This document shows positions 1-6,839 of a stretch of 49,247 nt of DNA, in pieces. The translations under genes and the position numbers were made by a program. The notes below the pieces were generated by a model. It did not search any database, had not been told where the DNA came from, and saw only the letters and a list, made by a program, of their open reading frames with translations. Position 1 is the first letter of the stretch. Each line of letters begins with the position of its first letter. Origin of the DNA: Lachnospiraceae bacterium (GTDB lineage: Bacteria; Bacillota; Clostridia; Lachnospirales; Lachnospiraceae); the NCBI GenBank assembly GCA_021771695.1, contig JAETON010000018.1, positions 1 to 49,247 of the forward strand. The letters are read 5' to 3'.

Positions 1-88
1 ATTTTACTGTTATCATTAACTTTGTAAAGTAGTTAATACTTTCAAATCCTACCCCTCTTGAGGATGAAAATCCTCTCCTTATTGTTTT

Positions 89-126
89 AAAAAGAAAGAA
101 CCGGCCAAGGCCGGTTCTTTCTTTTT
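89..126. terminator. Strong bidirectional terminator after the PTS operon
   Basis: A perfect 18-bp inverted repeat (89-106 and 109-126) with a 2-base loop. The stem core is CCGGCC/GGCCGG, flanked by an A-rich and a T-rich arm, so it can work on either strand. It lies about 40 bases past the stop of the minus-strand dehydrogenase at 165 and probably ends the PTS-aldolase-dehydrogenase transcript. Positions 1-88 hold nothing I can identify. Confidence 0.9.
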
Positions 127-164
127 AAAGGAGTTTCATGAGATAACTGATCACTACTCACCAT

Positions 165-1214
165 CTATTCATTTAATAATACACTGACTCTGTATTTCCC
201 TGGAGTTGAAGCCTCTTTAAATGCTTCCTGAATATCATCTAGTTTAAATTTCTTTGATTCCACAATCTTTGATACATCCACGGCTTTCGTATTTAACAAT
301 TTTCCCGCCGTAAAAAAGTCAATCGTATCTGCTGCGAAGGTTCCGATTAATTCGATTCTTCTGTAATGAATGATATTGGAATCAATTTTCAGCTCTGGAG
401 CCGGATATCCTGCAGCAAAAAACAGGATTCTCCCATCGGTTTCTTTTACCATATTTAATGCCTGTTCATTGGCAATGGATGCTCCAACCGCAACAATAAC
501 TGCATCTGCTCCAACCCGACCTGTCAAATCTTTGACTGCCTGCACAGGATCTTGCTCTTTGGAATCAATCACTTCAAATCCCATTTCTCTGGCAGTACGA
601 AGTTTATTTTCCATAATTTCAGATACGATTACTCTGGCTCCTAAAGCTCTGGCTGCCTGTGCATTGACAAGTCCCATCGTTCCCGCGCCAATAACAACTA
701 CGGTTTCCAATGGTACAACCCGCAGTTTTTTTAACCCTTTCACTACCGTTGCCAGCGGTTCTAAGAAAGCCGCTTCACTTGGATCTAAATCTGGATTCAT
801 TTTAATAAGACTTCTGGTATTCCGCACAAAATAATCTGCAAAACCAAACGCTCCCAAATAGCCGTCTTCTGTTTTCTTTTGTGTCATTCCGGTACAATGC
901 AAAACATCTCCCTGACGGCAAGGCAGACATTCTCCGCAGCCGTCATATGCCATTGCAACATGATCTCCCACTTTATAATCTTTCACCTTTTCACCAACAG
1001 CTGCAATGATTCCGGAGCCTTCATGTCCGCCTGCCATGGGATACCCTTGGTGTTCTCTAAGGCCCATCCACTGCCCATAATCTGTGGTACAAATATTGCA
1101 GGCTAACTGTTTTACCAACACCTGATGCGGTCCAATTTCCGGCAAAGGTCTTTCTCGTACCTCTGCATGTCCTTTTTCTGTCAAAACAGAAAATCTCATT
1201 GTCTTACGTTCCAT
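165..1214 (-). CDS. Zinc-dependent medium-chain dehydrogenase (sorbitol/threonine dehydrogenase type)
   Basis: A 349-residue zinc medium-chain dehydrogenase, last gene of the PTS operon. Seen in the sequence: a catalytic zinc Cys in NICTTD (about residue 42), the GHEGSG motif with zinc ligands His and Glu, a four-cysteine structural zinc lobe (CGECLPC then Cys seven residues on, about 93-107), and a nucleotide-binding VIGAGTMG near residue 175. Such enzymes oxidise polyols, polyol phosphates or secondary alcohols with NAD(P). The start follows a good AAGGAAGGTG site, and the gene begins 13 bases after the iron-dependent dehydrogenase, so the two are co-transcribed. In this operon it probably oxidises or reduces a PTS-derived (phospho)polyol or ketose; the exact substrate is unknown. 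Confidence 0.85.
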   Translation of the reverse strand: MERKTMRFSVLTEKGHAEVRERPLPEIGPHQVLVKQLACNICTTDYGQWMGLREHQGYPMAGGHEGSGIIAAVGEKVKDYKVGDHVAMAYDGCGECLPCRQGDVLHCTGMTQKKTEDGYLGAFGFADYFVRNTRSLIKMNPDLDPSEAAFLEPLATVVKGLKKLRVVPLETVVVIGAGTMGLVNAQAARALGARVIVSEIMENKLRTAREMGFEVIDSKEQDPVQAVKDLTGRVGADAVIVAVGASIANEQALNMVKETDGRILFFAAGYPAPELKIDSNIIHYRRIELIGTFAADTIDFFTAGKLLNTKAVDVSKIVESKKFKLDDIQEAFKEASTPGKYRVSVLLNE

Positions 1215-1227
1215 ATTTTCACCTTCC

Positions 1228-2397
1228 TTATTTCAATGCTGCCTCATAAATCTTTATACAGTCTTCCTTTTCCAATTTCACAAATCCGCCAACTGCACCA
1301 TTTTTTGTACAGTTTTCTGCCATTTCTTCTATCTTTTCACCATCAATTCCTGCGTCTTCAAAAGAAACCGGCATACCTAAAGATCGGAAAAATTCTTTTG
1401 TCTTTTGAATTCCTTTTAACGCCGTTTCTTCTGGATGGAATATATCATTTTCAATTCCCCATACATCCACAGCATATTTTACGAAACGCTGGATATCTGT
1501 CTGATACACATATTCCATCCAATGCGGAATGATGATTGCCAAAGTTGCCCCATGGGTCATGTCATAAAATGCACTTAACTCATGTCCTAACATATGACTT
1601 CCCCAGTCTTCACTTCTTCCGACTCCCAAAATTCCATTATGTGCAATCGTACCTGTCCACATAACTTCTGCTCTTGCTTCATAATTTTCTGGGTGTTTTA
1701 GAACCTTTGGCAGCTGTTTGATCATTGTCTTTAAAGTTGCTTCACACAAACGGTCTGTCAAATCACAATTTGGTTCCAATGTAAAATACCGTTCAAATAC
1801 ATGAGACATAATATCAACCCCGCCGGCAGCCGTCTGATATGGCGGCAGTGTATAAGTTAATTCCGGATTCATAACCGCAAAATCCGGGCGCAGACAATCA
1901 TGGGATAATGCTCTTTTTAAATGCCCGTTTTCTGAGTTTGTCACAACCGTTGTGTTGCTTGCTTCACTTCCGGTTGCCGGAATGGTTAAAACAACTCCCA
2001 ATGGCAGCATTTTTTTAACCGGTGTTTCTTTTGTAAAGAAATCCCATACATCACCATCATAATAAACACCAATTCCAATGGCTTTTGCAGAATCTATGAC
2101 ACTTCCTCCGCCCACAGCCAAAATACAGTCAATATTTTCTTTTTTACAAATTTCCACGCCTTCTCTTACAAGTCCAATATCCGGATTTGCCTTTACTCCG
2201 CCTAATTCAATCACTTCAATTTTATGTTTCTTTAAATTCTCCATGACACGGTCATATAAACCATTTTTCTTAATATGTCCTCCTCCATAATGGAGCAGCA
2301 CTTTTTTCCCATATTTTTTTATTTCTTCTCCAACTGCATTTTCAGCATCTTTCCCGAAAATAAAATCTGTTGGGCATATAAATCTAAAATTCTGCAT
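1228..2397 (-). CDS. Iron-containing alcohol dehydrogenase (butanol dehydrogenase-like)
   Basis: A 389-residue group III alcohol dehydrogenase. The nucleotide-binding loop AVGGGSVIDSAKAI lies near residues 93-106, and the metal ligands are visible in GGVDIMSHVFERY (Asp and His) and further on in GHELSAFYDMTHG (two His). The N-terminal pattern (NFRFICPTDFIFGKD) and length match the NADPH-dependent butanol dehydrogenase/YqhD subgroup, which reduces a range of aldehydes. It has an AGGAGG site and sits 12 bases after the aldolase. In context it may reduce an aldehyde released by the aldolase, as lactaldehyde reductase does in deoxysugar breakdown; this role is inference. Confidence 0.87.
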   Translation of the reverse strand: MQNFRFICPTDFIFGKDAENAVGEEIKKYGKKVLLHYGGGHIKKNGLYDRVMENLKKHKIEVIELGGVKANPDIGLVREGVEICKKENIDCILAVGGGSVIDSAKAIGIGVYYDGDVWDFFTKETPVKKMLPLGVVLTIPATGSEASNTTVVTNSENGHLKRALSHDCLRPDFAVMNPELTYTLPPYQTAAGGVDIMSHVFERYFTLEPNCDLTDRLCEATLKTMIKQLPKVLKHPENYEARAEVMWTGTIAHNGILGVGRSEDWGSHMLGHELSAFYDMTHGATLAIIIPHWMEYVYQTDIQRFVKYAVDVWGIENDIFHPEETALKGIQKTKEFFRSLGMPVSFEDAGIDGEKIEEMAENCTKNGAVGGFVKLEKEDCIKIYEAALK

Positions 2398-2409
2398 ATA
2401 ATTCCTCCT

Positions 2410-3288
2410 CTAGGCTCTTCCTTTTCCTCCAAATAATGTAATATAATGAGCCAGTAAATCTGCATACCCTTTTCCAGCTTCAATTCCTGCATCACATAAG
2501 TTTGCTTTCATATTGGCAAATTCACCCTTGGAACCATCCTGCTGCATGTTATCCCAGTCAATTCCCATATAGGCCAGCATGGATTTCAAACCTGCATTGC
2601 TTAAATCTGTGAAGAGATTCACTTTTTGAATTCCGGTTTCTACTGCTTTTTTCAAATTATCATCTCCTGTTCCAGAACCTCCATGAAGAACCAGTGGAAT
2701 AGAGATTTTATGATGCAGTTCATCCAGCAGTTTAAAATCCAAATGCGGAGTTCCTTTATAGGCTCCATGGGATGTTCCAACTGCAACCGCCAGACAATCA
2801 ACGCCTGTTTCTTCCACATAGCGTATGGCTTCTTTTGGAACTGTCAAACCAGAATCTCTGGTTTCCTCATATTCAAACCCTTGTCCCACATGTCCTAACT
2901 CGGCTTCTACGCAAACTCCAAGAGCATGTGCAATTTTTACGATTTCTTTTACTTCCCTTACATTTTCATCATAAGGAAGTGTTGAACGGTCAATCATGAC
3001 CGAACTAAATCCAAAACGGATCGCACTGACAATTTCTTCATAAGAACCGCCGTGGTCCAAATTTAATGCTGCTTTCACATTTGGATATTTTCTTTCGTAA
3101 AATTTTGCAATATTTGCTGTTTCTTCTAAGAAAGGCAGTCCTGCACAATCTAAAATAATTGGTGCTTTTAATTTATCTGCCGTCTCAAAGCAGGCTTTGA
3201 CTGTAATACTGTCAAATACATTAGGAGCTGCTACTCCATATCCCTGCTTTTTTGCATCATTTAATATATCTGCCATAGAAATTATCAT
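2410..3288 (-). CDS. Class II (zinc) ketose-bisphosphate aldolase family protein
   Basis: A 292-residue class II aldolase of the fructose/tagatose-bisphosphate family. It cleaves a ketose (bis)phosphate to dihydroxyacetone phosphate plus an aldehyde. Visible features are NLDHGG near residue 76 (metal His and catalytic Asp), EAELGHVG near 128, GTSHGAYKG near 171 and the phosphate-binding LVLHGGSGTGDDN near 199 with a metal His. Length and motifs are intact. The operon position between PTS and dehydrogenases implies a dedicated catabolic rather than glycolytic enzyme. Sequence alone does not separate fructose-, tagatose- or other ketose-phosphate specificity. The start at 3288 has a GGGAG site; an internal Met (MADILND, start 3276) is an alternative. 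Confidence 0.85.
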   Translation of the reverse strand: MIISMADILNDAKKQGYGVAAPNVFDSITVKACFETADKLKAPIILDCAGLPFLEETANIAKFYERKYPNVKAALNLDHGGSYEEIVSAIRFGFSSVMIDRSTLPYDENVREVKEIVKIAHALGVCVEAELGHVGQGFEYEETRDSGLTVPKEAIRYVEETGVDCLAVAVGTSHGAYKGTPHLDFKLLDELHHKISIPLVLHGGSGTGDDNLKKAVETGIQKVNLFTDLSNAGLKSMLAYMGIDWDNMQQDGSKGEFANMKANLCDAGIEAGKGYADLLAHYITLFGGKGRA

Positions 3289-3310
3289 TGATTATTTCTC
3301 CCTTCACCGC

Positions 3311-4150
3311 TTAAAAAATTCCAATGAGCGAACCTAAAATACATGCCGCTACAATACTTAAAGATATAATTCCATACTTTTGTGTCTTATTTTTTAATAT
3401 ATAGTAAATGCCGAATACTACGAAAAGAGGCAAAATACCCGGAGCAATACTGTCAAGAATTGTCTGAATCGCAATTTTCGTTCCAGCAACTTTAAAACTC
3501 AATGGTGTTGATAATGTTACATACTGAGCACTTAAAGCTCCCATCATAAATAATCCCAAAATACTGGTTCCGGAAATCAATTCTTTGATCCATCCGGCTT
3601 CCAAAATAGATTTTACAGATTCTTTTCCGATCTTATATCCAAGATTCCATAGAGTTCGTCCAATGAAATAAGTAAGAATCGTAAATGCAAATGGAATAAT
3701 TGCTCCTAACACACTTCCCTTGGACCCAAAGGTTACTGCAATTCCATAAATAATGGTTTTTAATGTTCCCCAGTCAATGGTGTCTCCAATACCTGCCAAC
3801 GGTCCCATTAATCCTGTTTTAATTCCTGTGATTGCTGCATCTGAAACATTTCCTTCATTGGCCATTTCTTCCTCCATAGAGATTGTCATTCCATGAATCG
3901 GGGTACTCCATGTCCCCTGTGAATTAAAGAAATTCAAATGTCTTACCAATGCTTTGCTTAAATCTTCTTTTTTGTTATAAAGCTTCTTTAAACAGGGAAT
4001 CATACTGTAGCAAAAAGACACTCCCTGCATTCGTTCATATGAGTTTGGAACTTCTGCACTGATATACCAGCGGTTGAACGATTTATTAATATCTTTTTTT
4101 GTTAACTTTCCTTCTTCCACAACTACTTCATTTTTTACCATATCTTCCAT
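3311..4150 (-). CDS. PTS mannose/fructose/sorbose family IID component
   Basis: A 279-residue membrane component of a mannose-family permease; IIC and IID together form the transport channel. The N-terminal part has the family pattern SFNRWYISAEVPNSYERMQG, then FCYSMIPCLKKLY and a conserved GLMGPLAGIGDTIDWG segment. Hydrophobic helices fill the C-terminal half. The start at 4150 is set by AGGAGG eight bases upstream. The gene follows IIC by 15 bases, the normal IIC-IID order. Confidence 0.93.
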   Translation of the reverse strand: MEDMVKNEVVVEEGKLTKKDINKSFNRWYISAEVPNSYERMQGVSFCYSMIPCLKKLYNKKEDLSKALVRHLNFFNSQGTWSTPIHGMTISMEEEMANEGNVSDAAITGIKTGLMGPLAGIGDTIDWGTLKTIIYGIAVTFGSKGSVLGAIIPFAFTILTYFIGRTLWNLGYKIGKESVKSILEAGWIKELISGTSILGLFMMGALSAQYVTLSTPLSFKVAGTKIAIQTILDSIAPGILPLFVVFGIYYILKNKTQKYGIISLSIVAACILGSLIGIF

Positions 4151-4165
4151 AGATAAATCCTCCTT

Positions 4166-4909
4166 TTAACCCTGTACTTTCTCTCTGCGCAGGAAAGTAA
4201 TTAACAGTGCCATACATACTCCAAAAATTGCTGCTGCCATTACGCTGATCTTGAGATACTGTACTGCAAAGAACCCAAGAATAAAAAATGGAAGATAAAT
4301 ATTTTTTCCAATAATAAAAATCGTAATTGCAAATCCTAATGCTGGCAGCGTTCCTCCTGTCACAGACAAACCATGTGTCAGCCATTCTGGAATTACATTT
4401 AAAATCTTCTGTACTACATCGGACCCTAAATAAATAGCCGCAAATACCGGAGGAAATCTTAAAAAGAATCCAAGAATCATCGGATATAAGATTGCACACC
4501 GCTCAATTCCTTTTACATCTGCTTCCATTGCATATTTGTCTGCTTTATGGGCAAAAACAGCCTGAATCGTTCTTCGGATCTGATCTTGGAAAACACCTAA
4601 TAATCCAAAAGGAACTGCAAGTGTTACTGCGGTTGCCGGATCAATTCCTGTTGTCAATGCAATTGGAATCGAAATAACACCTGCCAAACATTCATCCGCC
4701 GGGATATTCGCACCTGCTGCTACCATTCCCAAATAAACCATTTCTACACTTGCTCCAATCATCAATGCAGTGGTTACATCCCCGGCAATGATTCCAAATG
4801 GCAGTGCCATAACAATCGGCTGGCAAATGACCGCATGAAATGTATATCCAAGCTTACTTTGTCCAATCCAGTACCAAAGACCTGCAACTAATGCCAATAC
4901 AAAAACCAT
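4166..4909 (-). CDS. PTS mannose/fructose/sorbose family IIC component
   Basis: A 247-residue, strongly hydrophobic channel component of a mannose-family PTS. Typical stretches are GQSKLGYTFHAVICQPIV, the AGDVTTALMIGASVEMVYLG segment and ANIPADECLAGVISIP, which recur across IIC-Man/Sor proteins. It sits between the upstream IIB and downstream IID genes with about 20-base gaps. There is only one IIC in the operon although IIA and IIB are both duplicated. The sugar cannot be read from the sequence. Confidence 0.93.
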   Translation of the reverse strand: MVFVLALVAGLWYWIGQSKLGYTFHAVICQPIVMALPFGIIAGDVTTALMIGASVEMVYLGMVAAGANIPADECLAGVISIPIALTTGIDPATAVTLAVPFGLLGVFQDQIRRTIQAVFAHKADKYAMEADVKGIERCAILYPMILGFFLRFPPVFAAIYLGSDVVQKILNVIPEWLTHGLSVTGGTLPALGFAITIFIIGKNIYLPFFILGFFAVQYLKISVMAAAIFGVCMALLITFLRREKVQG

Positions 4910-4928
4910 AAAATCTCTCCTCTCTTAT

Positions 4929-5420
4929 TTACCCTTCAAAGGTCTTTACAATCTTATCAAAATCCATCCTAGGTTCTTCCGGAATGATATGAATATATAC
5001 TTCTGTTCCATTATTCTTTAATTCCTTTAATCCATCCATATCTTCCTGATTCATAGATACCGCTCTTAAAATAGTAACTCTCCCCGGAGCACTTGGAAGT
5101 CCGCCAATTTGAAGCTTCTCTATAGGAACTCCTTTTGCAGCCAAACGCCGGCAGGATTCTACATCTTTAAACAGCAGCATAATCCGTCCTTCTCCCATTT
5201 GGTTTTCCTGCCAGTTTTGAGCGGCTTTTTCCACGGATACAATTTCCACTGCAACATCTTTTGGAGCTGCAGCAGCATAAATCATAACCATAAAATCATC
5301 TTTTGCCAGTTCATCATCTACAATAATAATTCGATTTGCTTTTGCAATTTTTACCCACTTTGTAATTACCTGCCCGTGAATCAGACGGCTGTCCAATCTA
5401 ACCAGCGAAATTTTTGCCAT
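4929..5420 (-). CDS. PTS mannose-family IIB component (copy 2)
   Basis: A 163-residue cytoplasmic IIB protein. It passes phosphate from IIA to the incoming sugar through a histidine, His15 in RLDSRLIHGQVITKW. The rest matches the family: IIVVDDELAKD-like strand, LLFKDVESCRRL and a C-terminal HIIPEEPRMDF. It is a diverged paralogue of the IIB at 5829-6299, which carries RIDERLIHGQ. This copy lies next to IIC and IID and may be the main donor, but both keep the phosphorylation site. Confidence 0.93.
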   Translation of the reverse strand: MAKISLVRLDSRLIHGQVITKWVKIAKANRIIIVDDELAKDDFMVMIYAAAAPKDVAVEIVSVEKAAQNWQENQMGEGRIMLLFKDVESCRRLAAKGVPIEKLQIGGLPSAPGRVTILRAVSMNQEDMDGLKELKNNGTEVYIHIIPEEPRMDFDKIVKTFEG

Positions 5421-5429
5421 AGCAACCTC

Positions 5430-5819
5430 CTATTCGTTTAAATTTTTACACGTTTCTATTACTTCTTTTTTAATTGCTTCTACAAGCTCATTTCCCGAAT
5501 ACTTTTCACGCAGTTTCTCTGCGCCAATCAGCATATCCAGATTTAAACCGCTCAATGCGTACACATTCTTCTTTTTCTTTGCATATACAGAAGCTATATT
5601 GGCTGGTGTCCCGCCATAAAGATCCGCCAAAAGAAGTACCTCTTTGCTCTGTCCCATCATTTCTTCGATTCTTTTCATATAATCGGCCACTGCGTCTTCC
5701 GGCATAAGCTCCAATGCACTGCATGAAGAAATTTTTCCAATAATCATTTCCGCTGAAACAATCAATTCTTTCCCCCATGTTCCATGTGTTAATAAAATAA
5801 TTTGTGTTGTTTTTTCCAT
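5430..5819 (-). CDS. PTS mannose-family IIA component (copy 2)
   Basis: A 129-residue IIA protein that takes phosphate from HPr on His12 in ILLTHGTWGKELI. The second hallmark, LLADLYGGTPANIA, is present near residue 63. It starts nine bases after the upstream IIB and is followed nine bases on by its own IIB, so IIA-IIB forms a repeated unit in this operon. Identity to the first IIA (6315-6710) is limited to family motifs, so the duplication is not recent. Confidence 0.92.
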   Translation of the reverse strand: MEKTTQIILLTHGTWGKELIVSAEMIIGKISSCSALELMPEDAVADYMKRIEEMMGQSKEVLLLADLYGGTPANIASVYAKKKKNVYALSGLNLDMLIGAEKLREKYSGNELVEAIKKEVIETCKNLNE

Positions 5820-5828
5820 TTTCGTCTC

Positions 5829-6299
5829 CTATTTCAGCAAATCTGCCGCATATATTTTTTCATTATCCGGCACCATTTGAATATATACATCGATTTTTTG
5901 CTTCATGAATTCTTTTAGAATCGTTTCTTCCGCATCAGAAACGAAAATATTCTGGTATATCTTTTTCTTACCCGGAAAATACGGAAGCCTGCATATATTT
6001 ACTTGTACAACATCCGTTCCCTGCTCAAATACCTGCTGCAATGTCTCTAAATCCTTCATTAAAACAAAACAGTCTTCCTGCATTTTGGATAATTGAGCTA
6101 CCCCGTCCGAGACATTTAAAAACAGAACATTTATATTTCCCGGCAGTGTCATTTCCAACACACTTTGGATAATCGGATCTTTTGCCGTCTCATCATCAAT
6201 TACCAAAATATTACTGCATCCTGTATATTTCAGCCATTTCTGAAGTATCTGACCATGAATCAATCGTTCATCAATACGAAAATATTTTAAATGAGACAT
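5829..6299 (-). CDS. PTS mannose-family IIB component (copy 1)
   Basis: A 156-residue IIB protein with the active histidine His15 in FRIDERLIHGQILQKW. A conserved ILVIDDETAKDPIIQ strand and the C-terminal IQMVPDNEK are typical. It is the second gene of the operon, 15 bases after the first IIA. With copy 2 it gives the permease two possible phosphate donors for one IIC-IID channel. Confidence 0.92.
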   Translation of the reverse strand: MSHLKYFRIDERLIHGQILQKWLKYTGCSNILVIDDETAKDPIIQSVLEMTLPGNINVLFLNVSDGVAQLSKMQEDCFVLMKDLETLQQVFEQGTDVVQVNICRLPYFPGKKKIYQNIFVSDAEETILKEFMKQKIDVYIQMVPDNEKIYAADLLK

Positions 6300-6314
6300 A
6301 TCACTTCTCCTTTC

Positions 6315-6710
6315 TTATCCAATGAACTGCTTTAAGTTGACAATTCCGGATTTTCCATTTTCTAATGCTGCTTCCGGTAATTGAGAAAGCGCCACATTAT
6401 GTCTTTCCTCTAAAACGGAAATCAGCATTGGAAGATTTAATCCGGTCACGCATTGAATATTCTCATCTCTCAAACAGGATGCCGCCACATTACATGGACT
6501 TCCTCCCAAAAGATCTACCAAAACCATCACTCCGTCACCATCATCCAGCTCTTTCGATTTTTCTTTTACTTTCACCAAAAGGTCCCGTACATCATCTCCG
6601 TAATTCAAAGTTAATGCTTCCACTTTTTTTTGATGTCCAAAAACCAATTCCATGCTTTTGATGATTGCTTCACTGAAATTGCCATGAGTAACAATCAATA
6701 CTCCAATCAT
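6315..6710 (-). CDS. PTS mannose-family IIA component (copy 1)
   Basis: A 131-residue IIA protein, first gene of the PTS operon. Phosphorylation would be at His9 in VLIVTHGNFSEAI, and the VMVLVDLLGGSPCNVA motif follows near residue 66. Its leader is short: the sigma-54 -12 element lies about 45 bases upstream and an AGGTGAGGTG ribosome binding site precedes the ATG. A IIA protein of such a permease commonly also controls the partner LevR activator by PTS phosphorylation (family knowledge); which of the two copies would do so here is unknown. Confidence 0.92.
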   Translation of the reverse strand: MIGVLIVTHGNFSEAIIKSMELVFGHQKKVEALTLNYGDDVRDLLVKVKEKSKELDDGDGVMVLVDLLGGSPCNVAASCLRDENIQCVTGLNLPMLISVLEERHNVALSQLPEAALENGKSGIVNLKQFIG

Positions 6711-6753
6711 TCTTTCACCTCACCTTCTTTTATATTCTTATACCATAATTAAT

Positions 6754-6770
6754 AGCAAATACTGTGCCAA
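6754..6770 (-). promoter_or_regulatory. Sigma-54 (-24/-12) promoter of the PTS operon
   Basis: On the minus strand the sequence reads TTGGCACAGTATTTGCT: a TTGGCAC -24 box, a five-base spacer and a TTGCT -12 box, a near-perfect match to the sigma-54 consensus TGGCAC-N5-TTGCA/T. Transcription would begin about 12 bases downstream, some 30 bases before the first IIA start codon. A LevR-type activator gene next door and rpoN 6 kb away support the reading. Confidence 0.88.
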
Positions 6771-6771
6771 C

Positions 6772-6794
6772 TTAGTGTGTCGTTTTTTGACACA
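6772..6794. promoter_or_regulatory. Candidate activator site upstream of the PTS sigma-54 promoter
   Basis: An inverted repeat TGTGTC-N7-GACACA (6776-6781 and 6789-6794) directly upstream of the -24 box. The 14-base piece at 6772-6785 is repeated exactly in front of the transketolase promoter (12567-12580), and the 11-base piece at 6782-6792 recurs in front of rpoN (12607-12617). The repetition suggests a binding site for the LevR-like regulator. It is unusually close to the promoter for a sigma-54 enhancer, so another regulator is possible. Confidence 0.55.
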
Positions 6795-6826
6795 AAAAGA
6801 GCAGACGCTTTTTTACATCTGCTCAA
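6794..6826 (-). terminator. Terminator after the LevR-type regulator gene
   Basis: A 7-bp stem GAGCAGA (6799-6805) / TCTGCTC (6818-6824) followed on the minus strand by five T residues. It lies about 15 bases past the regulator stop codon and separates the regulator transcript from the PTS promoter immediately downstream. Its T-tract abuts the candidate activator site. Confidence 0.75.
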
Positions 6827-6839
6827 TTCTTCCATTCTT

